Of a stretch of 64,000 nucleotides of DNA, positions 9,973 through 21,359 are shown one piece after another. How positions within the stretch are numbered: the stretch's first letter is position 1; each line of letters begins with the position of its first letter. The DNA lies in contig NC_066606.1 of NCBI RefSeq assembly GCF_905475345.1, forward strand, positions 3,946,501-4,010,500, in the 5' to 3' direction. The translations under genes and the position numbers were made by a program. A model generated the notes under the pieces. The model saw only the letters and a list, made by a program, of their open reading frames with translations, made no database searches and was not told where the DNA came from. The DNA comes from Vespula vulgaris (Eukaryota > Arthropoda > Insecta > Hymenoptera > Vespidae).

Positions 9973-12208
9973 ATGTTAAAAATAATATCCTGGAATTGTA
10001 ACGGGCTACAAAGAAGAAATATCGAACTGCAGCGATTTCTCAATCAACACAAAATAGACATATGCCTACTACAGAAAACACACGAAACACCATTTATTCA
10101 CTTTAAGATACATTCATTCGATATATATGCAATATCAAATAAATTAAGCAGAACAAGAAGAGGAACAGCAATTTTAATATGAAAAGGGATAAAACACTAT
10201 CCGATGCAAAGAGTAAAAGAAAAATACTCACAGACAAGCAGAATTAAAATATATCTAAGAAGACGGCAATATTCTTGTGATGTTATATTTCACCGAATCA
10301 TTTATTAACTGAGAAAGAAATAAATGAAACACTACCGAAACGAAACTGTTATATGATAGGAGAGAATTTCAATGCAAAAAATTACCTATGGGGATCACAA
10401 ATAAATACACAAGAGATAGACTTATACACAAAATAGAAAACAAAAACTAACTGTAATAACGCAAGATAAATTGGCCAAGAAACGTTGAAGCAGCCCCAGA
10501 TATCACAGATTTTTTTATAACAAATTTTAAACTACATGTAACAAAACACATATAACAAAGGTAAGGGCATTGCAGGAATTAAATTCGGATTATGTACCCC
10601 TACTTATGTATCATAGCAATAAGCCACAATTAACTGATGTAAGTACGTTAACAATTGGAAAAACGAACTGGGAAGAATTTAAGAAAAAATTAGATAAACA
10701 AATAAATTGCAATATGAGATTTAAATCAACAGAGGATATCGAAAAAGCAATGAAGAAACTCACGAAAATAATTCAAACAACAGCAACATTGACGCCGACG
10801 ACGACTAAAGTAGCGTATAAATTCAACGAAAATTCCAATGTACATAATAAAAGCAATAAAAAAAAAAAAAACTTAAGACAGAAGAGATGTGGAGAAAATA
10901 TAGAACAATCATACTAAAACGGCTACTCAACAAGCACAACAGAAAGCTGATCAGGAAGCACAACATAATAAATTTGAAACGTATATGACAAGCCAAGGAA
11001 CTATGAAAGAGACGAAGGCTATAACCTATGGCGAACAATTAAAAACATTAAAAGGTCAAAGAGGAAAGAACCTTTTCAACGGTATATCGATGAAAACCTA
11101 CTAGAAAATAATTTTAACTAGGCTTCAAGCTATCATCACAGAAAAAAATCTTATACCACCACACCAATTTGATTTTCAAAAAAAAAAAAAAAAAAAAACA
11201 TGCCACAACTGAACAAGTTCACAAACTTACAAATAAAATCGCTAAAGCTCTTAGCTTAAACAGTACTGTGCGGCTATATTTCTAGATGTATAGAAAGCTT
11301 TTGATAAGATCTGGCATGAAGGTTTGCTATATAAAATTAAACTCAATTTTCCCATTTCTAACTACCATTTAATTAAATCATGTTTAGAAAACAACATTTA
11401 TAGTAAAAATTCAAGATAGCATTTCTGAGATTTACATGATAAAAGCTGATGTTCCACAGGGCAGTGTTCTAGAGCCTATTCTATACACTCTCTAAATGGC
11501 CAATATCCCCACTACACCAAATACACCATTATTCACATTTACTGACAATACAGTTATATTAGCTATATAGGAAGCATCTCAGATAATACAAACTTATATT
11601 CAAGAGCTTGAACAGTGGCTAAAAAGATGAAAGATAACCATAAATATGGATAAATACAATCGTATCACCTTCATATTACGGAAAGGAGTTTTACCACACA
11701 TCACACTAAATCACCTTTTAATACCGCAAACGAAATCCGTCAAATATCTAGGGCTACACGTGGACTCCAAATTTACTTGGAACTACATATATATAAAAAA
11801 ATTGAACTAATTAGACTCAAAAGAAGAGATATGTATTGACTTACAAGTAAACATTCTAAATTATCATTTGAAAATAAATTATTGCTATATAAAGCAATAA
11901 TTAAACCTATCTGGACTTATGATATACAACATTGGGATATGGCAGCCAAGAGTTATATTCAAAAGTTAGAATCACTACAAGCTATAATACTTAGAACGGT
12001 TGTCAATGCTCCGTGGTACATACACCATAACGAGATCCATAAAGATTTAAACATGTTATCAGTTTCTGACGAAATTGGGCGACTATATGAAAATTACAAA
12101 AATCGACTTGATCAACATCCCAACGCTGTTACAAAAGAACTATATTCATTCGATCAACCTAGAAGACTATGTAGGAAATATTCAATTGATCTACTATGTA
12201 GTATATAA
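9973..12208 (+). pseudogene. Jockey ORF2 (endonuclease and reverse transcriptase) pseudogene
   Basis: It opens with MLKIISWNCNGLQRRNIEL at 9973, the endonuclease N-terminus with the metal-binding Asn (SWNCNGL). It continues to TRRGTAILI (10182) before the first stop. The reverse transcriptase shows AIFLDV, then a stop, then KAFDKIWHEGLLYKIK (about 11272-11340). Next come a VPQGSVLEP-like block (about 11451) and FTDNTVILA at 11538-11564, where the catalytic F/Y-A-D-D has become FTDN. The C-terminal domain is open from 11882 to 12208, with IIKPIWTYDIQHWDMAA and VVNAPWYIHHNEIHKDLNML. That is the usual jockey tail including the NAPWY motif. A poly(A) slip near 11180 and several indels disrupt it. 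Confidence 0.8.
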
Positions 12209-12359
12209 ATATCATTAAACTATACTATCACAACTGTACCTAGACAGATATTTTTGATGCTTCTCCATGGGTTAAGTATCCTCGTGTTATAATCAATTGT
12301 TAAACTAATTTACCGAAATTGTAAAGAATAGTGATCGAAATTTAAAAAAAAAAAAAAAG

Positions 12360-12800
12360 CAAAAAAAATAATTGGTATGTATAATAAAAAATAATGAAAA
12401 CAAAATTAAAAACATACCACTCCTGAATAAAGACAAACTCCTGAATAAATAAAAAAGCAATTATTAATGATCATGTTCATCAATATTTTACTGAAAAATT
12501 ACCACCAGTAAACTCATGCCAAATGGAACTTTTCATCTTTAGCACGATAAGTATTACAGGAACTTAAATACATTCACTCACTATTTAAATAGTTCCACGA
12601 TGGTTCTAGAACACCTATCTACATTGTAGGTCGAAATTACGATAGATTGATTCGTAGTAAGTTGAAAATAAAATATGTTGAAGTTGTAATACATTAGATT
12701 GAATTGACTTTAATTGCCTTGAGATTTCAGAAATTATCTGAAAAAGAATTAAAAAAAAGATTTATATTTGTTGTCCAAAGTATTTCATCTTCAAGACTTT
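12360..12800. other. No recognisable feature
   Basis: AT-rich sequence after the jockey poly(A) run. A short open frame at 12704-12895 runs into repeat R1 and has no recognisable motif. Confidence 0.4.
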
Positions 12801-12804
12801 CGTC

Positions 12805-13480
12805 TACAAGTTCATCACTTTTTGCTCAAAGCGACAGGTATGGACAAAATATGTACGACAAGTGGGAAACAGTGTTTCCACCATGCGGTATGTAAGCTAA
12901 GTGTACATCCTTCTCACGTGTAACATAACAATCGGATTAGTATGGATTAGACAGTGTTAATAGAGTGTGAACACACTTTTCGATCTCTGATTTTACATCT
13001 TTCTTTGATGATGGAATGCGTCTTGCAGTAATCCATACTAAATACAATATCGGTACGCATTTGTTTCACGACAAATGCTGATTGCATAGTAAATATAATT
13101 GATATATATAATAACTAGTAATGCATGTAAATTTGCGATGGAACATAATTTTTTATCGAATGTTTTGTCAAAAATAATTATAGATATAATAAACTGGATA
13201 TATTAATATATTTATATTAAATAGATTTACTTATTATTTTAATACAAATCAAAATATTTTAGTTTTTATAAAATATATAATATATAAGTATATATTCATT
13301 ATTATTTTTGACAAAATAATCGACAAAATCTTTTTAGTCACAAATTTTTAAAAAATGTGTACATCTACCATGAAATGAAATTATATCAATGTTATGTCCT
13401 ATCTAGCACGGAATACCGCGAAACGCACGTCAACCATCAGTGAAAAAAATAAATATGAGATTAAATAATGTAAGTTTATT
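12805..13480. repeat. Dispersed repeat R1, copy 2
   Basis: It starts in CAAAGCGACAGGTATGGAC and follows copy 1 to about 13220. It then resembles a more distal part of copy 4 (26060-26240), including ATGTCCTATCTAGCA and a CCGCGAAACGCACGTCA-like block. The middle of the longer copy 4 is missing here. The segment 13125-13365 is an imperfect inverted repeat. Confidence 0.6.
13125..13365. repeat. Imperfect inverted repeat inside R1 copy 2
   Basis: The left arm (13125-13179) ends in TTTTGTCAAAAATAAT. The right arm (13301-13360), read in reverse complement, ends in the same 16 bases and aligns over roughly 55 bases with several mismatches. The spacer is about 120 AT-rich bases. Confidence 0.65.
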
Positions 13481-13985
13481 CTAATAATATCTTACTAACC
13501 ATCAAGGAAAAAAACTTCTAAAAAACTTCAGGTTCTAACATAAAAACATTACACGTTTTTAATCATTTATCAGCTTAAAATATACAGTTTTACTACTATA
13601 TTTCAAAGATTTTAGAAAACTAAAAAAGATTATTTTAAAAAGATTCTCTTTTTTAATTTTGAAAATGTATAATAAATACATAAACTTCACTTTTACCATT
13701 TCTATTATTTGTGTTATTTTGTCTAAACAGACGTTAATAAACTTTTTAAACATTTTTAGTAACCAGTCTCATCCAGATTTTCTTTGAAAAAAATCGCGTT
13801 AAGAAGTATTACTCTTTCGAGAATAGTTTATGCATAAAGCTTTTTTAAAAATTCAAAAAGTGGAATTCTAGCTTAAACCTTCGTTTTTAAAATGAGATCT
13901 TCATCAAAATCCATTAAGAATTACGCTTTTTATTAACCAGGGGTAAAAAACCATAATAAAACCAACGATGATAAACAGCCTTAAA
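13480..13985. other. No recognisable feature
   Basis: Very AT-rich DNA between R1 copy 2 and the minus-strand LINE. It may contain the 3' end of that LINE, but no tail is evident. Confidence 0.35.
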
Positions 13986-14886
13986 AGTAGAATTTTGTAT
14001 AAATTATATTATAAATGCATAATACATCATCTGTCATTATTGCATTTGTCGAATTTCCAAGAAATGCTAAGAGAGATTGTACATGTCTACTTGTTTATAT
14101 AATATATTTCTTTGTGCAAGGTTCGTCTTTCTAAAATTAATGTGTATTTCTTCATTACTCTTTATATCTATAGTCCTTCTTATTATAAACCTATGATTTT
14201 TGTATAGACTTTCTGGTAACATTTTCTTTTTTAGTTTACGTATATGTAAATATGTACACACTGTAGCTTATTTGGTCTCTGCATAAATTGTTTCACTCAT
14301 ATCTCTCTCTCTCTCTCCTCCCCCCTCTCCCTCTGTATCTTTTCTATAATATAGTATAATTCTCATGATTTTATTTTGCATTTGTTGTATGTTTTGTATA
14401 TCCATTTCTTTCATATATCCATATATCTATAATACAAATTACAGTATTCAACAGTATTTAATGTGAAGACTGATCAAACTCTTGTACAGTATACATCTTA
14501 AAACCGGTGAGAATTCAACTCTTATCATATTTATAAAATTTATTTTAATCGCTATTTTTTGAATTATGAATTTAATATACTCATTAAAAACCAAATTATT
14601 ATCTATTATAATTTCTAGATAATTATATTTACTTACTTGTTCAATTTTATTCTCTTTTATTTTTATTTTCTTATTTATATTTCCTGTCTATCTCCTCGAT
14701 CGTTATATTATATATTTATATTTATTTATATTAATTTTTAATCTATTGAAATTTAACCATTCATACACTTTTGCTAGTTACCTATTCAATTTATCTTATA
14801 TATTAACATATTTATACCATTTACATAAATAATGATGTCATTTGCAAACATTTTAATACTACATGTATCAATTTTTGTTGTCGTTT

Positions 14887-14970
14887 ACACACACACACAC
14901 ACACACACTCACTCACTCACTCACTCACTCACTCACTCACTCACTCACTCACTCACTCACTCACTCACTC
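14887..14970. repeat. Microsatellite (CA)n then (CACT)n
   Basis: About 22 bases of CA repeat pass directly into about 60 bases of CACT repeat. It lies inside the LINE, between its substrate-binding block and its catalytic box. Confidence 0.95.
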
Positions 14971-16795
14971 TCTTTCTAAAAACAACAAAAGATCTCAGAT
15001 TGACCCTTGTGATATTTCATATTTTATTTCTCTATCGAAAATTCATTGTTGAATTGAATTTTTTGTTTCTTATTTCTAAGACAATCTTTCGGTCATAGTA
15101 ATACTCTATCTTTAATACTATATACCTCACATCTTTTTACTAACCATTCTGTACCTACAGTTTCAAATGCTCTTTTCAAATTCAGAAAAATAATACTTAC
15201 TATTTTGCCTTCATCAATGTAGCTTCTGTTGTTGATGCATTAATAATATGTACCATATCACTTCTTCAATTCCTTCCTTTCATTCGTTTCTCAATTTCTT
15301 TTTCCCTTCTTAATTTCGTATATCTCATAATTAATAGGAGAGAATTGCTTTAGATTTACCGAGTTTGTTAAATTTTTTACCTTAGCACTATCAATTTTTC
15401 CTTCCTTTATACTCTTGTTTTATACTATCAATAATCTCTTGAATATTACTTATAAAATGAAAAATATTAAATTTACTAGCTGCTATTTTGATATTATTAT
15501 ATTCTTTTGTATCTGTAAATCTTACTCTTATTATTTCCTTACTCTCTTTTCTTTTCTAGGAAGTCGTCCTTAAACATTTTCTATAGTTTCGAATTATTTT
15601 TTTATTATTTTCAAAATTCCTTTTAATATAATCTTCTTTGACATTTCTTATTATTTTTACTACTTTATTTCTTTCTTTTTAAATTTTCAAAAGCTAATAT
15701 TCTTGTGTCAATTGCTTTTCTTTATAGTTTATCTCCTTTTATTTCCTATCTGGAAATCTTTTATTAAATAAAATCTTTTATTTCTCTACTTTGCATCCTA
15801 CCTAGTATTCTATTCATTTTTACAGGAACTATTTTATTTACTATTTTTGATATTATCTTTATTAATCACTCTTTCCTATTTATTTATTTTTTCCTATTAT
15901 TTCTATTTATTTTTTCTTTTATTTCAATTTTTCCTTAGCTTTTGTATTCTTCCCTTTACTTCATTAATTTTCTAATATATACACACACATACACATTTTT
16001 ATTTCTTTAAATTTACGATTTTTATATGACCAAAACAATTTTATCATACGATTATCTATTTCCATAACGTTAATCTTATTTTTAATGTCCTCCACAGTTT
16101 TGTCATTTTTCTGACTTTCAGGAAATAATTACCTCACTATTTTCATTTTTCAATATACTAAAATAAAAACTTTCTTACCCGTTTCCATTTTTTTCTTATT
16201 TTTTAATTCTTTAATTAGCTTGTTTTTTTTAGTTTCCTAACTTTATTTCCAATCTGATTCTGTAAAATTTCTTTTATATTTTCTTCTATTATTTTATTCT
16301 TTATTATTATTTTAACGTTTTTCTTACTTTTATTAATACATTGAATACCATGTTAATAATATATGACTACTCTCAAAACGAATCTATCCAAAGTGAAGTT
16401 AAATGTGAATCTATTATTGATATATATTATGTTGAAATATTATCTACAAAAAATAAGTTAAGACGTATAATCATGTTTAATGAATTTATCTTATTAGGAG
16501 TCTTTATACCATTGTACTATCGATGATGAAAAATCAACAAGTAGTGACATTTACTCTAATTATATATTTCTATTAATCTTGACGTCATTGAACACTGATG
16601 ACCCTCACGACGCTACAAATAAATTGAATACTGGTTACCTTATGGCATTCAATGTATTAATTTCCCATTCATATTCGATTTATTTCCTATTTCTTCTTGA
16701 TCGTCTTGCTGATTTTCATTATCTGCTTTTACATTTACGTAGCATACCAATTTTTTCGCCTCATATAATATTTTTTTCCCGCATGCACACATTAT

Positions 16796-16875
16796 TTATA
16801 ATATGCATTATCACCATTATTACATTTATATTCAACCGTTGGTATTTCCTTTTTGTACTTTTGACAATTAATTTT
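16796..16875 (-). pseudogene. PHD-like zinc finger in LINE ORF1 fragment
   Basis: The minus strand reads KINCQKYKKEIPTVEYKCNN, then GDNAYY and, after a stop, CVHAGKK. The spacing of Cys, Tyr/His and Cys fits a PHD-type finger (C..C...C..C....H..C) with two ligand positions mutated. Some CR1-type ORF1 proteins carry such fingers. It lies 5' of the reverse transcriptase on the same strand, which supports it being ORF1 of the same element. Confidence 0.4.
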
Positions 16876-16904
16876 CTTTATTCTTATTGCCTATGGTTTA
16901 ATTG

Positions 16905-17195
16905 AGTTTTCATTTAACATAACCTACCATGCATATATTCCTTCTAAATCTATTTTCTTTTATAATAATTTCACTCATATTTTACTAACGTATTCTAATA
17001 TTTGGCTTTATTCTATGTCCATACAACTTATATATTTTTTTTTTTAATCTTATAAACATTTAAATATTACTTACCGACCTTCTGCAACAAGTCCATTCAT
17101 TCATTCATCCATCCAGAGAAAGAAAAAAAGAGGGAGGGGGAGGGGAGGGGGAGAGAGAGAAATAAAATGAAAGGAAAAAAATTAAGGTTATTATT
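16905..17195. other. Spacer with purine-rich tract
   Basis: AT-rich spacer with a G/A-rich run at about 17115-17165. No gene is visible. Confidence 0.5.
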
Positions 17196-17196
17196 T

Positions 17197-17425
17197 TCGC
17201 TTGAGACGCGTGCGATTTCAGCGACAGGTATGGACAAATATGAACTACAAACGCAAGCTAGGAACACTGCTTCACTATACGTCTACGTATCCATGTACAA
17301 GCTTATATTTGTACATCTCTCACACGCGGCCTGACAATCGGGTTCGTATGGTCAGAGTAAGTAATGTTAATAGACTATGAACTTACATTTCTCAGTCTCA
17401 TATGTATATCTTTTTTTAATGGTAG
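17197..17425. repeat. Dispersed repeat R1, copy 3 (5' part only)
   Basis: It starts near CGCTTGAGACGCGTGCGA and contains CAGCGACAGGTATGGACAA, GACTATGAACTTACATTT and CTCATATGTATATCTTTTTTT. It stops where the LTR begins, at 17426. An LTR element may therefore have inserted into an R1 copy, although the rest of R1 is not found beyond the second LTR. Confidence 0.65.
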
Positions 17426-17987
17426 TATTACGTCCTACGCCGACCCTGAACTTAGAATAATAGAAACTATTGTTCCTTGAATAAGCAATATGGGAACCTA
17501 TCTTAACCGTTATAATTAGATAGAGAAAACAACGAAACCAGCACAGGTGTGAGACATCTATGTCGAGTCCTCAAATCCTCATCTCCACCAGCGCGCAGCT
17601 TTTTGGACGCCCGCAGTCGCCGTTGGACGTTTCCGCCGCCAGTTAGGGGGAGAGCTACGACGAGCCAATGGAGACACCGCGACAAATCGCTCCTCGCTGA
17701 TTGGGTAAAATTCCTTATTTAACCGGCCGTACACCGTTGTCTCGACGATTACCGTTAGAATATTGTTGCTTAGATCATTTCGCTGTACTAATTACTACGA
17801 TCATTATTTAGATTATTGCTTAAACTTTAACAGTATAGATTCTTTTGTTTAGATTATCACTCCAATATACGACTCAATCGTTGTTACTATTGTCTTGAAC
17901 CAAATATTATTCTTATATCTATTGTTATTATTTGAAATAAATAAAGTGTTATTAAACAAGCTGAGTCAATAATCCCGATTGTGTCTA
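17426..17987 (+). repeat. 5' LTR
   Basis: About 560 bases, more GC-rich than its surroundings (for example CCGCAGTCGCCG near 17610). It has an AATAAA-type signal near 17937 close to its end. Blocks shared with the second LTR include GCCGTCAG/GCCGCCAG, GACGAGC(C/T)AATG and GCGACAAA. Confidence 0.65.
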
Positions 17988-18495
17988 CGGAAGCGACTCG
18001 CTCTTCCAATTATTATCGAGATGAATCTCAATTCTACTTCTATTTATAAATCGCTTAAACGCGATCGAGGAATTCGTTCTCCGAGGCACAATCGACAAAT
18101 TCTTTTGTACGATTTTACCGTCAATCAGTTCTACTCTCTTCCGGAACCAAGCCAATCGAGCCGAGACAAGGGAATCGGCTTATCCGGCAGTAAATATATT
18201 CAATCCACCAATAAAAGAAGTGGATTCCAGCGTCGAGCCCTGTCAACCAGTCTTCATCACTGGACAGAGTTAAATCGCAGCATTCTCATTCGTCAATAGT
18301 AAAGGTAGATGTCATTTGATTGACTTGCATACGTCATCTGGCATACCGTCAGGGCAAGTCCCGTCCTATAGAACTGCACACAGCAGGTGGGGGCCGAAAA
18401 GGGCACATTAATCTCACGTAGCAGGAACTCCTCGAAGGAAATTTATTTTCCCGAGGCTTGTGTTTCGTTAGACATAACACGGTATTGCATGCAAG
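17988..18495 (+). other. Internal region of the short LTR element
   Basis: About 510 bases between the LTRs. A frame of about 100 codons (17979-18299) is open but basic and without motifs. I regard it as leader-like non-coding sequence. Confidence 0.5.
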
Positions 18496-19186
18496 TGTTA
18501 CGTCCTACGTCAACCCTAGACTATAGAATAAAAGCTGTAAATTACGACTCTACATTTTTCCGGACATTACTACGAATAAATGACATCTCGCCTTTGTAAA
18601 TTGAGTTAAGTTAGAATTAAAATGGAAATCTACCTTAAGTGATACAATAATTAAACATATGTTTACCATAAATATATTACAAATCTAATACGATTGTACA
18701 CAAAAGCGACTTGACATCTCCGCCGTCAGCTAGAAAGAAAATTACGACGAGCTAATGACGACATAGCGACAAACCACCCTTTGCTGATTAGTCAACTATT
18801 TAAATATATTGCTCTCTATTTGCACACGCCATCTTTGATTATTCGATTATTATTACTAAGACTATTTTTTGGATTATTCAATTTATTCTTAGTTCTGTTT
18901 CAACAGGATTATTTGCTTAGATTATTCGTTTTCTTACGATTATTCGATTATTCTTTAGACCAGTTTTGGATTATTCACTTCGAATATTTCATTACGATTA
19001 TTTCGACTAGTCTTTTCCGACACGATTATTCTTAATTCTTTAGACAATTATTCTCTTCGATTATTATTCTATTAAAAAACCAATACAGATTATTATTTTT
19101 GTTCAATTGTATCAATTTGTTATTGTTGCTTTGAATAAATGAAGTATTGTTGAAATAGTCTAAGTCAATAATCCCAGTTGTGACTA
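18496..19186 (+). repeat. 3' LTR
   Basis: About 690 bases, starting TGTTACGTCCTACGTC. It is longer than the first LTR because of GATTATTCGATTATT-like repeats at about 18830-19075. It is clearly diverged from the first LTR, so the insertion is not recent. Confidence 0.65.
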
Positions 19187-19189
19187 TCG

Positions 19190-21060
19190 CTTTTTTACAT
19201 AGACTGAAAAGGATCATATTATACACATTGCTTTTTATCAACCAATTGAAAAATCATAACATTTCTCTCATTTAGATTTTAGAATTATAGTAACCATAGA
19301 TTAGATTTAAGAGATTCTATCGTTTTAATCGTTTCATGAAAATATATTTCTACTTTCTTGTCGTTTTCCTAACTTCTGCAAGCTATATAATGAAAAACAT
19401 TAATATCTATCTCATTCTTTCAAAGAATGATTTAAATTGTAACAGTAGAAAATAATACTAAATAATATAATTTTATACGAAACAACATTTATGTCATGAT
19501 ACTTAAAATATATTCTTCTATTTATGATGTGTCACTTTGATTCTCAAAGCACGATATCAGAGAGCGTGACAGTTGCACCGAAAGAAAATTTGCGAACCGA
19601 TCATAAAACGGCGACGTAGGAAGCTATTGAGTTTCAATTTAGTCAGTAATAAATTACCATTGTACATAATCGTTTAAATAAATTGATGAAGAGTAAAACA
19701 TTCTTGAGTTTTCTCGATATTATTTTTTGAAGAAAATAGAGGTAAATAAATGTGAATTCCCTCAATCAATGCTGGCATCTATATATTTTTGATGACCCTA
19801 ACATGATCACGGTAATAACGAAAAAGATCAGGCTTACTTGGCGAAAATAAGTTAGCATTCCCAATACAGCGTAAGCGTCCTCGAGGGTGCTCGAAAGTAA
19901 CATCGGCGACGTTAATGAGTCCGATGCAAGAGGTTCAAAGAATTTGAGCGAGATACAGAAAGATCGAGATAGAACTGCAAAGCACAGAAGTTTACACGAA
20001 TGAGTTCGAGAATCTCAAACTCTCTATGCTTTCTGTGTGACTACTTTGGAAAGATTTGAAAACAGGACTTTACATAATTATGCAACTTTGTGGATATATA
20101 AAAAATTTTTTTCTAATTTTCACATAAGTAAAAGCCTGTTTTGACAACTGGAAATGATAATATAATGTAAAAAAATTTTTATCTTTCAAATGAGCCCTTT
20201 ATCAACAAAATCGGACAGAAATGGTGACCATGAGAATTCATGGCGTAAACCTTACTTTTAATTGTTTCCCTTCAATTTGAAAATATACCGTACATATTTT
20301 CTAATCGACTTTTTCCATACTATTTCCATTAATTTTTCCAATAGAAACATTGAGCCATTTTATAAAATCTATATAAATACATATTTTGTGCATCATTAGT
20401 CATATTTGTTATTCTCTTGTTTTCTTTTTCGTTTTATTTCCTTTTCCATTTTTGTTGAAAGTAATTGCATAGTTATGACATTCTCATATCACAAAAGAAA
20501 GGAGAAATGTAATTGTAAGCATAGTAAAAGAATAGAAAGTATATGTAAATCGAAGTGCGGAAAAATTATTTTTGAGTATTTTTCATTTGAATATATTTCA
20601 TATTATTTTTTTTTCAATTTTGTTTACTTATAATAAATACTATTAATCTAAATTGCACACTATTGATAGCACAAAGTAAGTAATTTGTGTATTGCTTGGG
20701 TTCTTTATATCTTTTATTATATTCATGATTTTCTACATGAATCTTTAAAATGTTTTTGTTTTGCTAAAATGCATCTTGTTTCTTTCTTCATTGGAAGTAT
20801 GTTCGTACTTGTAATTGAAAGACAATTCGTCGAAAGTGATTGGATTATTGTTACACACGTAATCAAGTAAAAAAATGCGTACTGATATAAATAATATTAT
20901 GTACACGCTGATTTAATTGTTTCTAATCTTTATTTGATGTCATCAAAAAAATATTATCTCTGAGTACACGAGATCGTTTTATGCTACCTTCAATTATTTG
21001 TTTAGCAATAATGAAGGTATATGAATCTCAATAGAGAATCTGCTGCAAATTCTATTGGTT
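19190..21060. other. No recognisable feature
   Basis: Unique-looking AT-rich DNA with a slightly GC-richer stretch at about 19540-20040. Small open frames (for example 20406-20633) have no motif I recognise. Confidence 0.4.
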
Positions 21061-21069
21061 CGTATATAT

Positions 21070-21356
21070 TATTGATGTATCTTCGAATAGATCCTCGATA
21101 TTTCGATTTATTAATTAACATACATTATATTTGTTGCTTTATTCTATAAGTATTCCGTTATTATTAACTAGCTTTTGGACGTAATATTCGAATCGGTATC
21201 GAGCCATCGTTATCGATTCATTTCGTTATCGAATAGATTCTCTAATGATATATTGATTTTATTAGAAATTATACATTATTACATTAATTAAGATACATTG
21301 TATTTATTGTTTTGTTATACAAGCTCTTGAACAAAATATTTCAGTCGGTATTAGAT
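21070..21356. repeat. Degenerate tandem duplication of about 150 bp
   Basis: The block starting CGAATAGATCCTCGATAT near 21073 and ending TCGGTATCGAGCC near 21204 is echoed by one starting CGAATAGATTCTCTAATGAT near 21229 and ending GTCGGTATTAGATC. The shared order is a CGAATAGAT start, ATACATT, a TTATT.TTTTGTTA-like block, AGCT.TTG and TCGGTAT. Confidence 0.5.
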
Positions 21357-21359
21357 CAG

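Larger units (their letters stand above)
8365..12360 (+). mobile_element. Nearly full-length jockey-type LINE
   Basis: The element has a jockey-like 5' end (CTCATTCTAGGCGTC near 8369, followed by a GACGTGTT block), ORF1, ORF2 directly after it, and a poly(A) run at about 12342-12356. The total of about 4 kb fits the group. Both ORFs are broken, so it is dead. It is the best preserved LINE in the window and was used here as the internal reference for the fragments at 1-82 and 2621. Confidence 0.75.
13990..16900 (-). mobile_element. Degenerate LINE of a CR1/L2-like type
   Basis: On the minus strand the parts run from ORF1 (near 16.85 kb) to the reverse transcriptase C-terminus (near 14.0 kb). 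Motif A reads SIIFLNLKRAFETV (about 15199-15157), followed by a degenerate substrate-binding block. After a microsatellite comes the catalytic box FANDIIIYVNGINML (14848-14803), then a YEWLNFNRLKIN-like block. The C-terminal region includes LPESLYKNHRFIIRRTIDI (open frame 14261-14067). The C-terminus with a 'N.RN..' region and 'MYNLS' ending is the style of CR1/L2 or related elements; the exact clade is not resolved. Motif A and the catalytic box both carry Asp-to-Asn changes, so the copy is inactive. Confidence 0.6.
17426..19186 (+). mobile_element. Short LTR retrotransposon derivative (two LTRs, about 0.5 kb internal)
   Basis: Two diverged direct repeats, each starting T(A/G)TTACGTCCTACG and ending about CAATAATCCC....TTGTG, flank only about 510 bases. 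The internal part has no gag, protease, reverse transcriptase or integrase motif. A purine-rich GGTGGGGGCCGAAAAGGG at 18385-18402 lies about 95 bases before the second LTR. The layout fits a TRIM-like or internally deleted LTR element. No convincing target duplication was found. Confidence 0.65.

Noticed and set aside
17503..17685. Minus-strand 60-codon frame in GC-rich DNA.
   Set aside because: It lies inside the LTR and ends without motif; GC-rich LTR sequence keeps frames open by chance.
17979..18299. 106-codon frame between the two LTRs.
   Set aside because: It has no gag, protease or other retroelement motif, does not begin at a good ATG and is very basic; it is treated as leader sequence.
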